From contig DVKC01000044.1 in NCBI GenBank assembly GCA_018716295.1, positions 1 through 41,450 of the forward strand: a DNA stretch of 41,450 nucleotides, given 5' to 3'. Source of the DNA: Candidatus Avimuribaculum pullicola. GTDB lineage: Bacteria > Bacteroidota > Bacteroidia > Bacteroidales > Muribaculaceae. The notes under the pieces were generated by a model. It ran no database searches, had not been told where the DNA came from, and worked only from the letters and a program-made list of their open reading frames with translations. Positions within the stretch are counted from its first letter, which is position 1. Every line of letters begins with the position of its first letter. Both the position numbers and the translations under genes were made by a program. Positions 16,787 to 25,848 of the stretch are shown one piece after another.

Positions 16787-18808
16787 TCACTGCTTGAGCC
16801 TTATTTGGCTTAGACTTGAATCTTGTTCTTTTATCAGACCAGTATGGAATGCGTGCAACAGAGCCTTGAGGTCGGCGATTTGCGTCCTCAATTCTTTGCC
16901 CTTGTCGGTGTCACGCACAAGCATTCGCTGGCTGCTCATTTCCACTATTTGCGTGGTTGATTTTATATCTTTACCTTCTTTTACGGCTTCTTCAATAGAA
17001 GTAAACGGTTCATGTTGCACCAATTGGAATCCACGTGAATGGAACACGAGTGTATATCCGGCAATACCAGTTTCAGACCAGTATGCTTTGGAGAAACCAC
17101 CATCGATTACCATCAGTTTTCCGTTGGCACGTATGGGTTGCTCACCCATCTTCGTGCGCACTGGTACATGCCCATTGATGATGTGGCGATGCTTCCCTTC
17201 CACACCGAAAGCATCAAGCAGACGGTCGCACACAGCCTCATCATTGCGCAACTGGTAATACCACCCTTTTACCTCTTTGTGCGCCTCCTTGTCTTTTATG
17301 AAATAACGTTCAAAAGTTGCCATTTTGTCCTTGTCAAATGCAGGCGAGTTTTTGCCGCACCACAAGTACCAAATGTAATCGAGAGCAAACGCATGTTCCT
17401 CGGGATCGTCGCAACCGAAATATGCCTCACGCATCAAGTTGCCCACTTGGTTAAGCAAGTCTTTTCCACTATACTTTTTACCGCGAATTTCCACCTCTTT
17501 CAGTGTGCCGTCTTCGTTGAGCGGTACTGATGCATGAAATAGCAGGTTGCTATTGGAGATGGTGAAAATGCAACCATTACGAAACAGCCAGTTAACATGC
17601 TTTTGTAATTTCTCGCTGTGCGTGAATGAATTGCGCAATTTGTCTATTACGTCTTGTTCCTCGGGCGTGAGCCTGTAGGGGTCGGCAGGGTCGATAGTTG
17701 GGAAATTGGTATCGGTAAGTTCATATTCTTTGCCACCGATGGTGATTATGCCACGTGCCGCATCTATGCCTTGCAGCAGCAGCCGGTCGTCCATCTCGAA
17801 ATCGGGACGGCGCTTGATGATTTCCCCTTCGGTCTTAAACTGTATTATAGCAATTGCCTTGTGCATTTGTGCAGCAAGCCGCATTGATTTTGAGCTGTAA
17901 TTGCGCTCCTCATTCTCCTTGGGCATGAAAATAGCGCAATCATCATTGCCGTATATTTCAATGGCAAGCGTTGCAAGTGGCAACAAGTTGATGCCATATC
18001 CGTCTTCAAGCACCGACTGGTTGTCATATCTCAAAGCCAACCTCAACACATTGGCAATGCAGCTCTTGTTTCCAGCGGCTGCCCCCATCCACAGAATGTC
18101 GTGGTTGCCCCACTGTATATCACAATTATGGTACCGGCACAGCAGTTCCATTATCTTGTCGGGATTTGGGCCACGGTCAAATACATCGCCGAGTATGTGC
18201 AGCGAATCGATGGCAAGGCGTTGCACAAGGTTGCATAGTGCTATGATAAACTTGTCGGCCATGTGGGTCGAGATAATAGTTTTCACAATCACATCCACAT
18301 AGGCCTGCTTGTTGGGATCGACAGTGCTTTCGTGCAACAATTCTTGCAAAATATAAGCAAAATCGGCGGGCATGGCTTTGCGCACTTTTGAGCGGGTATA
18401 TTTCGACGACACATTGCGGCATACCATCACCAAACGGTTGATGGTTATAAAATTCCAGTCATCAATGTCTTCGGCAATTTCCTGCCTCACCAATTCGAGT
18501 TTCTGTTCGGGGTAATATATAAGTGTGCACAGTTCTTTTTGCTCGCGTTGCGTAAGAGTTTCGCCAAATATTTCGCGCACTTTGCGCTTGATATTTCCCG
18601 ATGCGTTGCGCAACACATGTTGAAACGCCTCATACTCGCCATGCAAGTCGGCAAGAAAGTGTTCAGTGCCCTTGGGCAAGTTCAATATCGCCTCAAGGTT
18701 TATAATTTCGGTGCTGGCAACAGCAGCATTAGGGAAGTTGCGAGCGAGCAACTGCAAATAATGCACGTTATTATCGATGTCTTTGTGTGTATAATTGTTG
18801 GCATCCAT
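16787..18808 (-). CDS. fbp: Fructose-1,6-bisphosphatase, class 3
   Basis: This enzyme hydrolyses fructose 1,6-bisphosphate to fructose 6-phosphate in gluconeogenesis. It belongs to the large Firmicutes/Bacteroidota class 3 family with a metallophosphoesterase core. In the 673 residues, FLADLHGEY begins the fold, GDVFDRG is at 207-213 and GNHD at 234-237, giving the metal-binding set. The C-terminal INGHVPV supplies a further conserved histidine. The start MDANNYTHKDID at 18808 is preferred to an upstream in-frame ATG (18844), because the upstream extension overlaps the promoter -7 box at 18832-18839. It is monocistronic on the minus strand and convergent with the ncRNA unit. Confidence 0.95.
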   Translation of the reverse strand: MDANNYTHKDIDNNVHYLQLLARNFPNAAVASTEIINLEAILNLPKGTEHFLADLHGEYEAFQHVLRNASGNIKRKVREIFGETLTQREQKELCTLIYYPEQKLELVRQEIAEDIDDWNFITINRLVMVCRNVSSKYTRSKVRKAMPADFAYILQELLHESTVDPNKQAYVDVIVKTIISTHMADKFIIALCNLVQRLAIDSLHILGDVFDRGPNPDKIMELLCRYHNCDIQWGNHDILWMGAAAGNKSCIANVLRLALRYDNQSVLEDGYGINLLPLATLAIEIYGNDDCAIFMPKENEERNYSSKSMRLAAQMHKAIAIIQFKTEGEIIKRRPDFEMDDRLLLQGIDAARGIITIGGKEYELTDTNFPTIDPADPYRLTPEEQDVIDKLRNSFTHSEKLQKHVNWLFRNGCIFTISNSNLLFHASVPLNEDGTLKEVEIRGKKYSGKDLLNQVGNLMREAYFGCDDPEEHAFALDYIWYLWCGKNSPAFDKDKMATFERYFIKDKEAHKEVKGWYYQLRNDEAVCDRLLDAFGVEGKHRHIINGHVPVRTKMGEQPIRANGKLMVIDGGFSKAYWSETGIAGYTLVFHSRGFQLVQHEPFTSIEEAVKEGKDIKSTTQIVEMSSQRMLVRDTDKGKELRTQIADLKALLHAFHTGLIKEQDSSLSQIRLKQ

Positions 18809-18831
18809 TTTCCTTAAAACTTGGACGAGTA

Positions 18832-18861
18832 TAAAGGTAGTCACAATTTCGATAACCGCAA
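18832..18861 (-). promoter_or_regulatory. Promoter of fbp
   Basis: On the minus strand TTG (18861-18859), 19 nt, TACCTTTA (18839-18832) lies just before the ATG at 18808. It has one deviation from TAnnTTTG and decides against the longer start. Confidence 0.65.
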
Positions 18862-18968
18862 AATAAAAATAAATTCTTATACTATAAATGATAGTACAAT
18901 CTGATTAAATTTTTCTCTTTTTCAACTATGAGGCTAAGCTACAACGGAAGAATATTTCAAATTTTTCA

Positions 18969-18976
18969 TAACTTTG
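18969..18976 (+). promoter_or_regulatory. Putative -7 box of the ATPase/nuclease cassette
   Basis: TAACTTTG matches TAnnTTTG and lies 38 nt before the ATPase ATG. No TTG is seen at the usual -33 distance. Confidence 0.5.
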
Positions 18977-19014
18977 TAAAATAGTCGATATAGTGTCCTA
19001 AAACATTCCAAATT

Positions 19015-20316
19015 ATGGCATTGAAACATCTCGAAATATATAATTTTGGACCTATACGCGAAGTAAAGTTGGATTTTACTCGTGTCAATGTTTTCATAGG
19101 CCCGCAAAGCGTTGGTAAAAGTTGCATTTTAAAAATAGCATGCCATTGCGCATGGGTCGAAAAGCGGTTAATGGTATCTCGTGATGTCACTTTTTTCAAA
19201 ACTGGCAATTACTTTTTTGAACAACTTATTGCTTTTCACAAACTACAAGGATATGACACTAATCCCAATCTGAGAATCGTATATAAAACTTCATTCCTTA
19301 CACTTGAATATATTCATTCACAAAAATCATTTACTTGTAAGTTCACAAGCCAAGGCAGGTTTTATAAACGAGCCAAATTATCATATATCCCCGCTGAACG
19401 TAATGTAATTGCCACAATTCCTAATTGGATGGAATTATCATACGAAGACACCAACACTCGCAGTTTTATGGCCGATTGGGCCGAATCACGCAAGAAATTC
19501 GCCCGTAAGCAACTTAAAATACTATCGTTAGGTGCCGAATATTATTATGATGAAATCAACGATAGGGACATGGTAAAACTTGACGGCATAGACAAAAAGT
19601 TGCCCATGTCGAATGCTTCAAGTGGGTTGCAATCGCTAATACCAATAATGCTTTATGTACATTATCTGACACAAAGTGTATTTAAAGATAAAACGGTGAG
19701 TGTTACACGAGGTCGAGATAATGAAAAACTTATGCACCGATTGTACAAAGAACTAACAGATAAAATAAAGTTGGACAAATCAAATTTTGAGAAATCATAC
19801 GACTTGAAATTAAACAGCGAATTTCTTTCTTTTTCATCTGAAGAAGAAAGAGATAATTTCTTACAACGCTACAATAACTATACACTCTACCAACATAGTG
19901 AGATATATCTCGAAGAACCTGAAGAAAATTTATTCCCACAAACCCAAGCCGAAGTCGTATATCATCTGCTTAAAGCTGTATTTTCTTCATCAACAGAAAA
20001 TATATTGTTCATGACAACCCATAGCCCATACATATTGTATGCGCTGAATAATGCTATTTTATCTAACATAGTACGCAAAAATATGCCTGCTGAAGATTTC
20101 TCCAACCTTAAATGCGCCTCTACCGTATTTAAGACAAAAGATATATCTGTTTGGCAGATTCAAGATGGTGGGGTCGAATATTATGCCAATGCAAAGGAGC
20201 GACATAATAATACTATTCAAGACAAAAGCGGTCTTATTCGCCAGAACTATTTTGACAACGTTATGAAAGAAGTAATGACAGATTTCAATAATATGTTGAG
20301 CTATCGGGATTTATGA
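19015..20316 (+). CDS. OLD/AAA_15-like ATPase of a two-gene cassette
   Basis: This is an ABC/SMC-type ATPase with 433 residues. It opens with the typical LKHLEIYNFGPI and Walker A GPQSVGKS (29-36). A signature-like SSGLQSL is near 202-208, Walker B EIYLEEPEENLF at 296-307, and switch motif TTHSPY around His336. The insert between is helical. No TOPRIM domain follows, so it is not a full OLD nuclease; the arrangement resembles the ATPase halves of defence pairs such as Septu, PARIS and retron effectors. The stop overlaps the next gene by 4 nt (ATGA), so the two are coupled. The pair is visibly AT-richer than fbp, ybaK and aroC around it, which suggests acquisition. ATP-driven sensing is inferred. 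Confidence 0.9.
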   Translation: MALKHLEIYNFGPIREVKLDFTRVNVFIGPQSVGKSCILKIACHCAWVEKRLMVSRDVTFFKTGNYFFEQLIAFHKLQGYDTNPNLRIVYKTSFLTLEYIHSQKSFTCKFTSQGRFYKRAKLSYIPAERNVIATIPNWMELSYEDTNTRSFMADWAESRKKFARKQLKILSLGAEYYYDEINDRDMVKLDGIDKKLPMSNASSGLQSLIPIMLYVHYLTQSVFKDKTVSVTRGRDNEKLMHRLYKELTDKIKLDKSNFEKSYDLKLNSEFLSFSSEEERDNFLQRYNNYTLYQHSEIYLEEPEENLFPQTQAEVVYHLLKAVFSSSTENILFMTTHSPYILYALNNAILSNIVRKNMPAEDFSNLKCASTVFKTKDISVWQIQDGGVEYYANAKERHNNTIQDKSGLIRQNYFDNVMKEVMTDFNNMLSYRDL

Positions 20317-20903
20317 ATAAAAGATTATTGCCATATAAAAATTTTAACGCCGACATATTTGTTGGTGATTATACTGAATATGCAAAATTACACCCCGAAT
20401 ATGTCAACGTTGGGGTCATTTTCAATGATAAACCTTTTCACAATTTAAGAGCATTACACATAATCAACCGCAATAAGCTAACTGTCGGGGTTGTAAATTT
20501 CGAAAAATGTCAATCCCTTTTTAAAAGTGAAAATGGCGAATTAGTAAAACAATGCGAAGGTTTATGCTTTGCTGTTAATGCGAAAAAGCATGGTTGGGTA
20601 TTACTTATCGAAATGAAATATTGCAAGGGCAAGAACATTGGAAAAAATGTTGATGCTGCAATATCCCAGTTAGAAAAGTCATTAGAATATATTCGTAATA
20701 CAAAAAAAATTATCGAAAGCAAAGACCGCGTTTATTGGGTCGTTGCAATACCCGAACATGACGAATTAGAACCTTTCAGTAGTTTTGTATTTTCGCAAAA
20801 CGACCTTTTAGATTTGCAAGAGAGATTAAATGTTGTGATGTTTTTCAGACAAAATAAATTAGAGGTGCGAACTAATTCACACCTTGGAATACCTAAAGCT
20901 TAA
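20313..20903 (+). CDS. Putative PD-(D/E)XK nuclease partner of the ATPase
   Basis: I do not recognise a named family for these 196 residues. The central part reads like a PD-(D/E)XK core: CEGLCFAV with Glu82 after a helix, a turn, then a hydrophobic strand LLIEMKYCKG with Glu100-x-Lys102. A helix with AISQLEKSLEYI follows (Gln119), the usual place of the fourth motif. The first acid would be Glu in place of Asp. The N-terminal ~75 residues and the C-terminal segment (about 140-196) have no motif I can name. It overlaps the ATPase gene by 4 nt. I infer a nuclease effector controlled by the ATPase; without structure prediction the nuclease call stays tentative. Confidence 0.65.
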   Translation: MNKRLLPYKNFNADIFVGDYTEYAKLHPEYVNVGVIFNDKPFHNLRALHIINRNKLTVGVVNFEKCQSLFKSENGELVKQCEGLCFAVNAKKHGWVLLIEMKYCKGKNIGKNVDAAISQLEKSLEYIRNTKKIIESKDRVYWVVAIPEHDELEPFSSFVFSQNDLLDLQERLNVVMFFRQNKLEVRTNSHLGIPKA

Positions 20904-20918
20904 TAATTGCTAACGATT

Positions 20919-21407
20919 ATGAGGGGAATTGGAAAGACCAACGCAGCCCGGCTGCTCGACAAGGCCAAGATTAAATATGAACTGGTGCCATACGTAGTGG
21001 ACGAGAATGACCTGGCTGCCACGCATATAGCTTCGCAGTTGGGCGAGAATATAAAACAGGTGTTCAAGACGCTTGTGCTTCATGGCGACAAGACGGGGCA
21101 CTTCGTGTGTGTTGTGCCAGGAGATGCCGAGGTTGACCTGAAAAAAGCTGCCCGCGTGTCGGGCAACAAAAAGGCCGACCTTATTCCCATGAAGGAATTG
21201 TTGCCCACGACCGGGTACATACGCGGCGGGTGCTCACCTGTCGGGATGAAAAAAATGTTTCCAACTTTTTTTGATGCCTCGTGCGAGCAATTTGATTATA
21301 TATATGTCAGTGCAGGCGTGCGCGGATTACAATTCAAACTTAACCCTGCCGAATTGGTGAAATATGTGCGCGGCACAGTTGCCGACTTGGTAGCTACTAA
21401 CGATTAA
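20919..21407 (+). CDS. ybaK: Cys-tRNA(Pro)/Cys-tRNA(Cys) deacylase YbaK family
   Basis: This protein hydrolyses mischarged Cys-tRNA(Pro), working in trans with prolyl-tRNA synthetase. The 162 residues match the YbaK/EbsC family. The N-terminal [19 protein letters not shown] is typical, with [10 protein letters not shown], the conserved Lys in [12 protein letters not shown], and [14 protein letters not shown] near 105-120, whose glycine-rich loop lines the active site. The ATG at 20919 is preferred over an upstream TTG (20907), which would add four residues. It lies 15 nt after the nuclease gene and 8 nt before aroC, so it may share a transcript with both, although functionally it belongs to the housekeeping set. 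Confidence 0.93.
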   Translation: MRGIGKTNAARLLDKAKIKYELVPYVVDENDLAATHIASQLGENIKQVFKTLVLHGDKTGHFVCVVPGDAEVDLKKAARVSGNKKADLIPMKELLPTTGYIRGGCSPVGMKKMFPTFFDASCEQFDYIYVSAGVRGLQFKLNPAELVKYVRGTVADLVATND

Positions 21408-21415
21408 AAAGAATT

Positions 21416-22495
21416 ATGGGCAATACAATAGGAAAAATTTTCAGGCTGACGACTTTCGGCGAATCACATGGAGTGGCGTTAGGAGGCATTATCGATGGAA
21501 TGCCCGCAGGTGTCGAGATTGACCTTGATGCCGTCCAGCACGACCTTGACCGCCGTCGTCCAGGACAATCGGCAATAACCACCAGTCGCAGCGAAAACGA
21601 CCGAGTACAAGTGCTCTCGGGATTGTTCGAGGGACGCACTACCGGCACACCGATTGGCTTTGTTATTGAAAATGGCAACCATCGGTCGGGCGATTATGAC
21701 AACATGCGCGATGTGTTCCGTCCATCGCATGCCGATTACACCTATACCGAAAAATATGGCTTGCGCGACCACCGTGGCGGGGGCAGGTCGTCGGCTCGGG
21801 AAACTGCCGCACGTGTGGTAGCTGGAGCCATGGCTCGGCAAGTGCTTGCACACGTAGGCATAAAAATATATGCCTATACATCACAAGTAGGCAATATATG
21901 CCTTGACAAGGATTACAAGCATTATGACCCAGCCGAGATTGAACGCAACATCGTGCGTTGCCCCGATGCCGAAGCAGCACGTCGCATGATAGAACTCATC
22001 GAGCAAGTGAAACGCGAGGGTGATACCATAGGCGGCGTCATTACAGGTGTGATCACTGGCGTGCCTGTCGGGCTTGGCGAGCCTGTTTTCGACAAGTTGC
22101 ATGCAGCACTTGGTGCTGCAATGCTGGGAATAAATGCAGCCAAAGGATTTGAATACGGACTCGGATTTGATTTTGCCAACCGCCGAGGCAGCGAAGTTAC
22201 CGACAACTTCAGCATCTCACAAAATGGCTCGATAAATATCGAAACCAACAATTCGGGAGGCATACAGGGCGGTATTTCCAACGGTAAAGACATATACTTC
22301 CGTGTGGCATTCAAGCCTGTTGCAACCCTGTTGCGCGATGTGGCAACGGTAAATGCCCGTGGAGAAAATGTGACCTTAAAGGCCAAAGGTCGCCATGACC
22401 CATGCGTGTTGCCTCGTGCCGTGCCCATAGTTGAAGCTATGTCGGCAATAGTCATGCTCGACTTCTTACTCCAAAACCGTTGTGCCAAGTTATGA
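21416..22495 (+). CDS. aroC: Chorismate synthase
   Basis: It converts 5-enolpyruvylshikimate 3-phosphate to chorismate, the last step of the shikimate pathway, using reduced FMN. The 359 residues are a normal length. The family signatures are present: [12 protein letters not shown] at about 13-24, [33 protein letters not shown], and the C-terminal [18 protein letters not shown]. The two conserved histidines lie in GESHG and in GRHDPC. The start [15 protein letters not shown] is the conserved one. It follows ybaK by 8 nt and overlaps the radical SAM gene by 4 nt (ATGA), so the three form an operon. Confidence 0.97.
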   Translation: MGNTIGKIFRLTTFGESHGVALGGIIDGMPAGVEIDLDAVQHDLDRRRPGQSAITTSRSENDRVQVLSGLFEGRTTGTPIGFVIENGNHRSGDYDNMRDVFRPSHADYTYTEKYGLRDHRGGGRSSARETAARVVAGAMARQVLAHVGIKIYAYTSQVGNICLDKDYKHYDPAEIERNIVRCPDAEAARRMIELIEQVKREGDTIGGVITGVITGVPVGLGEPVFDKLHAALGAAMLGINAAKGFEYGLGFDFANRRGSEVTDNFSISQNGSINIETNNSGGIQGGISNGKDIYFRVAFKPVATLLRDVATVNARGENVTLKAKGRHDPCVLPRAVPIVEAMSAIVMLDFLLQNRCAKL

Positions 22496-23412
22496 ATGCA
22501 GGATACAGGGATTTCGGCGTTTTCCTGCGAGAACATTTCAATGGCAAGGTTCAGAAGATTTCCATAAATGCAGGGTTCACATGCCCCAATCGTGACGGCA
22601 CAAAGGGACGGGGAGGTTGCACATATTGCAACAACCACACATTCAACCCAGAGTATTGCAACCCAGTGAAGAGCGTTACCGAACAGCTCGAAGAGGGTCG
22701 CCAATTCTTTGCCCGAAAATATCCCGACATGCGTTATCTTGCATATTTTCAAGCCTATACCAACACGTATGGCGACATCGACAGGCTGTGCAAGCTGTAT
22801 GAAGAGGCTCTTGCAACTCCAGGTGTTGTCGGCTTGGTGATAGGAACTCGTCCCGACTGTATGCCCGATGAACTGCTTGGATACTTGTCGTCACTCAAGC
22901 TCAATGGTACGTTTGTGCTGGTTGAATATGGTGTGGAAACTTCACGCAACGACACCTTAAGGCTTATCAACCGATGCCACACATGGGAAGAAAGTGTCGA
23001 TGCCATAACACGCACAGCAGCCGCAGGGATATTGACTGGAGCGCATGTGATTGCCGGACTCCCTGGCGAAAACAGCAGTGACGTGGCCGAAACAGCTCGC
23101 AAGCTATCGCAACTGCCACTTGATACTGTGAAGTTGCACCAGTTGCAATTGATACGAGGCACACGGCTGGCCCACCAGGTCGAAAATGGAGAACTACAAG
23201 TGCCGCAGTGGACTGTGGAAGAATATATCGATGTATGCATCGGCTTCATCACCCACCTTGCCCCTACCGTGGCAATCGAGCGGTTCACATCACAGTCGCC
23301 CGATAGCTTGCTTATTTCGCCACGCTGGGGATTGAAAAATTATCAATTCACAGCCTTGCTTCACCGTGCCATTGCCAACCAAAGAGTGACGCAAGGGGCG
23401 GCCTTGTTGTGA
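22492..23412 (+). CDS. Radical SAM protein, TIGR01212 (YhcC-like) family
   Basis: A radical SAM enzyme of unknown reaction. The 306 residues show Cys31, Cys43 and Cys46 in [17 protein letters not shown], the long-spaced 4Fe-4S motif characteristic of the TIGR01212/YhcC group. The barrel continues with [26 protein letters not shown] and HVIAGLPGE, which bind SAM. The C-terminal segment has [10 protein letters not shown] and [17 protein letters not shown], both family-typical. The ATG at 22492 overlaps the aroC stop as ATGA; an upstream TTG at 22480 is less likely. A role in tRNA or metabolite modification has been discussed for relatives, but the sequence does not tell. Confidence 0.92.
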   Translation: MNAGYRDFGVFLREHFNGKVQKISINAGFTCPNRDGTKGRGGCTYCNNHTFNPEYCNPVKSVTEQLEEGRQFFARKYPDMRYLAYFQAYTNTYGDIDRLCKLYEEALATPGVVGLVIGTRPDCMPDELLGYLSSLKLNGTFVLVEYGVETSRNDTLRLINRCHTWEESVDAITRTAAAGILTGAHVIAGLPGENSSDVAETARKLSQLPLDTVKLHQLQLIRGTRLAHQVENGELQVPQWTVEEYIDVCIGFITHLAPTVAIERFTSQSPDSLLISPRWGLKNYQFTALLHRAIANQRVTQGAALL

Positions 23413-23420
23413 CGCGAGTG

Positions 23421-23451
23421 TTGTGAAATTGAGGGTTTTGAAGTAATTTTG
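23421..23451 (+). promoter_or_regulatory. Promoter of the outer-membrane protein pair
   Basis: TTG (23421-23423), 20 nt, TAATTTTG (23444-23451) is an exact promoter match, starting 9 nt after the radical SAM stop and 26 nt before the next ATG. Confidence 0.8.
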
Positions 23452-23476
23452 CGATGTTTAAATTTTATTTCACTTT

Positions 23477-24748
23477 ATGACCCACAGATTTTTCTCTCAC
23501 ATTGTCTTGCTCATGATTACCATGGCCACTGCGGCTTCGTTTCCAGCATGGGCAGCCGATGGTATCAATTTCAAGTTTTATGGACAGGTTCGCGCCGACT
23601 TGTTTTACAACAGCCGTTCCAACTCTGAAACGGTTGATGGACTATTTTACATGTACCCGCGCGACCATGATTATGACGATTATGGCAACGACTTGAATGC
23701 CAAGCCCGATGGTAGCCTATATACCATGTATTCGCGGCTTGGAGTGAATATTGCAGGGCCAAGCCTTGCTGATGGCAAGATTGCAACATCGGGGTGTGTC
23801 GAAGTCGATTTCAGGGGAGGCGGCACTAATTACTATATGATACGTTTACGCCAAGCCTATTTGAACTTGGCTTGGAACAAGTCGCAGTTGTTGGTGGGAC
23901 AGACGTGGCACCCGTTTTATGGCGATGTGGCACCCGAAATTTTAAACTTGAACATGGGAGCACCATACCAGCCATTCAGCCGCGCTCCACAAATACGCTA
24001 CCGATTCACAGACCAATCGTTCAGGCTCACGGCTACATTGTTGTGGCAGTCGCAATACTTGTCGGTAGGCCCTGCAAGCAACGAACCATTAGCAACCGGC
24101 ACAACTAAGAGCCAAAATTTCATAAAAAACAGTTGTGTACCAGAGATTGCTGTCGGCATTGATTACATAAATGGCAAATGGACTGCTGGCGTAGGTGCCG
24201 ACATCACATCGATTGTGCCCCGCACTCAAGCATTGAACGACGAGGGAAAAGTTGCCAAGGTAACCGAGCGCATTACTTCGCTCTCGGCCGAGGCCCATTT
24301 CAAATATAAGTCGGCCGAATGGCTTGTGGCCGGCAAAACAGTACTTGGCAACAATTTCACCCAAGCAAGTGGTGTAGGTGGGTATGCCATTACTGGCATC
24401 AATGAAACGACTGGCGAGCAGCAGTATGCGCCAGTGAAGGTGTCTTCAACGTGGCTCAATGTGGCATACGGCAAAAAGTTGCGCCCGGCATTGTTTCTTG
24501 GATACCTGAAAAACCTTGGGGCAGGAAAGCCTGTGTTGGGGCTTATCGGCACGGGCATCGGCGACGGACTTGACCAACTTGTCACTGCCACGGCTGAACT
24601 AACTTACAACTTGCCCCACTGGAAGTTTGGTGTTGAATACATGTTGTGCAACGCATGGTATGGCACTGTGGGCGAAGAAGGTCGCGTAGCCGACACTCAT
24701 GGCGTTATGAACCATCGTGTGGTAATGACGGCAATTTTCCAATTTTAA
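23477..24748 (+). CDS. Porin-like outer-membrane beta-barrel protein
   Basis: The 423 residues begin with a signal peptide (about 1-26, ending PAWA) and continue as an amphipathic beta-rich barrel with many alternating aromatic residues (NFKFYGQVRADLFYN, YYMIRLRQAYLNLAW, FKFGVEYML-like strands), ending in the terminal aromatic AIFQF. This is the plan of Bacteroidota porin-like proteins; there is no plug domain, so it is not TonB-dependent. Glycine- and aspartate-rich loops occur near 55-75. The substrate is unknown. It has its own promoter and is followed after 12 nt by a second envelope beta protein with an unusual TTG start, so the two are probably cotranscribed. Confidence 0.8.
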   Translation: MTHRFFSHIVLLMITMATAASFPAWAADGINFKFYGQVRADLFYNSRSNSETVDGLFYMYPRDHDYDDYGNDLNAKPDGSLYTMYSRLGVNIAGPSLADGKIATSGCVEVDFRGGGTNYYMIRLRQAYLNLAWNKSQLLVGQTWHPFYGDVAPEILNLNMGAPYQPFSRAPQIRYRFTDQSFRLTATLLWQSQYLSVGPASNEPLATGTTKSQNFIKNSCVPEIAVGIDYINGKWTAGVGADITSIVPRTQALNDEGKVAKVTERITSLSAEAHFKYKSAEWLVAGKTVLGNNFTQASGVGGYAITGINETTGEQQYAPVKVSSTWLNVAYGKKLRPALFLGYLKNLGAGKPVLGLIGTGIGDGLDQLVTATAELTYNLPHWKFGVEYMLCNAWYGTVGEEGRVADTHGVMNHRVVMTAIFQF

Positions 24749-24760
24749 AGTTTCGACCCA

Positions 24761-25822
24761 TTGAAAAATATAGCAATAGCATGTGCGGCAATATTTGCCG
24801 CAGTGCCGACAATTGTCGTTTGTGCCGACGATAGCAAGGTAAAATACTCGTGGAATGTGACTGCCGACAATGAAGGCTTATGGAACATGACCACGGGAAA
24901 AGGCGCGTACAACGGACTGCTTACCGTTGAGGGAGGCGTGTCGCCATGGCAAGGTGGCACAGTCGAAGCATCGGCAATAGCAAGCTACACAACAGGTGCC
25001 GTGGCCGACGACATACAGGGGGTGAGCAATCTCGATGCTGGAGAAAACCGTTCTTTCAGATTGTTGAAACTCGGTATTGGGCAACAATTTGGCAACTGGA
25101 CATTGTTTGCAGGACTGCGAAATATCGATTTCGACTACTTCACTACAGATTACACATCGTTTTTCACCGGATCGTCATACGGCAATTTCCCTACCCTTTC
25201 ACTCAATCACCCGCTGCCTACCTATCCGCTGTCGGCACTGGGTGTGCATGTCGAGTATGCGCCCAGTGAAAATATTGTCATAAAAGAAAGTTTATATGCA
25301 GGTTCGGCATCTGACCGTTTCAAACGGCAGTTTCGAGTACGTCCCGTCGATGATGGGTTCTTCAACATCGGCAGCGTGACCTACACTGCCGAAAGCGATG
25401 ATGACGATTTTTCGCCAGCTTCATACATGTTGAGCTATTCCATTGCGCGAATGCCCGAAGAGTATGGCGACATGGAATTGCATTATGCCATGTTTGGCAA
25501 CGTGGAACAACCTGTGGCTACCGTGCATGATGAAGTACAATTGGGCATATTGGCACAAGGCAGCTGGTGCCCTGTCGAAGGAATGTGTCGCGGCTATGCA
25601 GCCGTGGCCATGCTTGGCCAATGGCGCAATGGCATGATGGCTGGCGTGGCTTGCAACAGGGTATTTGCCACCAATGGCGATGAATCAGACCTTGAATTTA
25701 CTTTCAGCTATCCGTTACTGCGCTATTTCACCCTTACCCCGTCGCTGCACTGCATCTTCACCGAGGGGAGCAAATGCAATGTGGTGGGAATGCTGCGCGT
25801 ATCATTCACGATAGGCCAATAA
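24761..25822 (+). CDS. Secreted/outer-membrane beta-barrel protein with TTG start
   Basis: I do not recognise a family. The 353 residues start with a clear signal peptide only if TTG at 24761 is used (MKNIAIACAAIFAAVPTIVVCA), since there is no in-frame ATG upstream in the 12-nt gap and the next is over 100 nt downstream, past the signal sequence. The mature part is beta-rich with repeated aromatic strand patterns (WTLFAGLRNIDFDYF, LRVSFTIGQ at the end), as in outer-membrane barrels. The SPI-type cleavage is near CA-DD; the cysteine lacks a proper lipobox. It probably forms a unit with the porin-like gene upstream and converges with the epimerase gene 26 nt downstream. Confidence 0.75.
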   Translation: MKNIAIACAAIFAAVPTIVVCADDSKVKYSWNVTADNEGLWNMTTGKGAYNGLLTVEGGVSPWQGGTVEASAIASYTTGAVADDIQGVSNLDAGENRSFRLLKLGIGQQFGNWTLFAGLRNIDFDYFTTDYTSFFTGSSYGNFPTLSLNHPLPTYPLSALGVHVEYAPSENIVIKESLYAGSASDRFKRQFRVRPVDDGFFNIGSVTYTAESDDDDFSPASYMLSYSIARMPEEYGDMELHYAMFGNVEQPVATVHDEVQLGILAQGSWCPVEGMCRGYAAVAMLGQWRNGMMAGVACNRVFATNGDESDLEFTFSYPLLRYFTLTPSLHCIFTEGSKCNVVGMLRVSFTIGQ

Positions 25823-25848
25823 CGACAAGATTGCCCCGACAACTTTCC

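Noticed and set aside
21922..22752. 276-codon open frame on the minus strand
   Set aside because: It is antisense to aroC and the radical SAM gene and has no domain signs.
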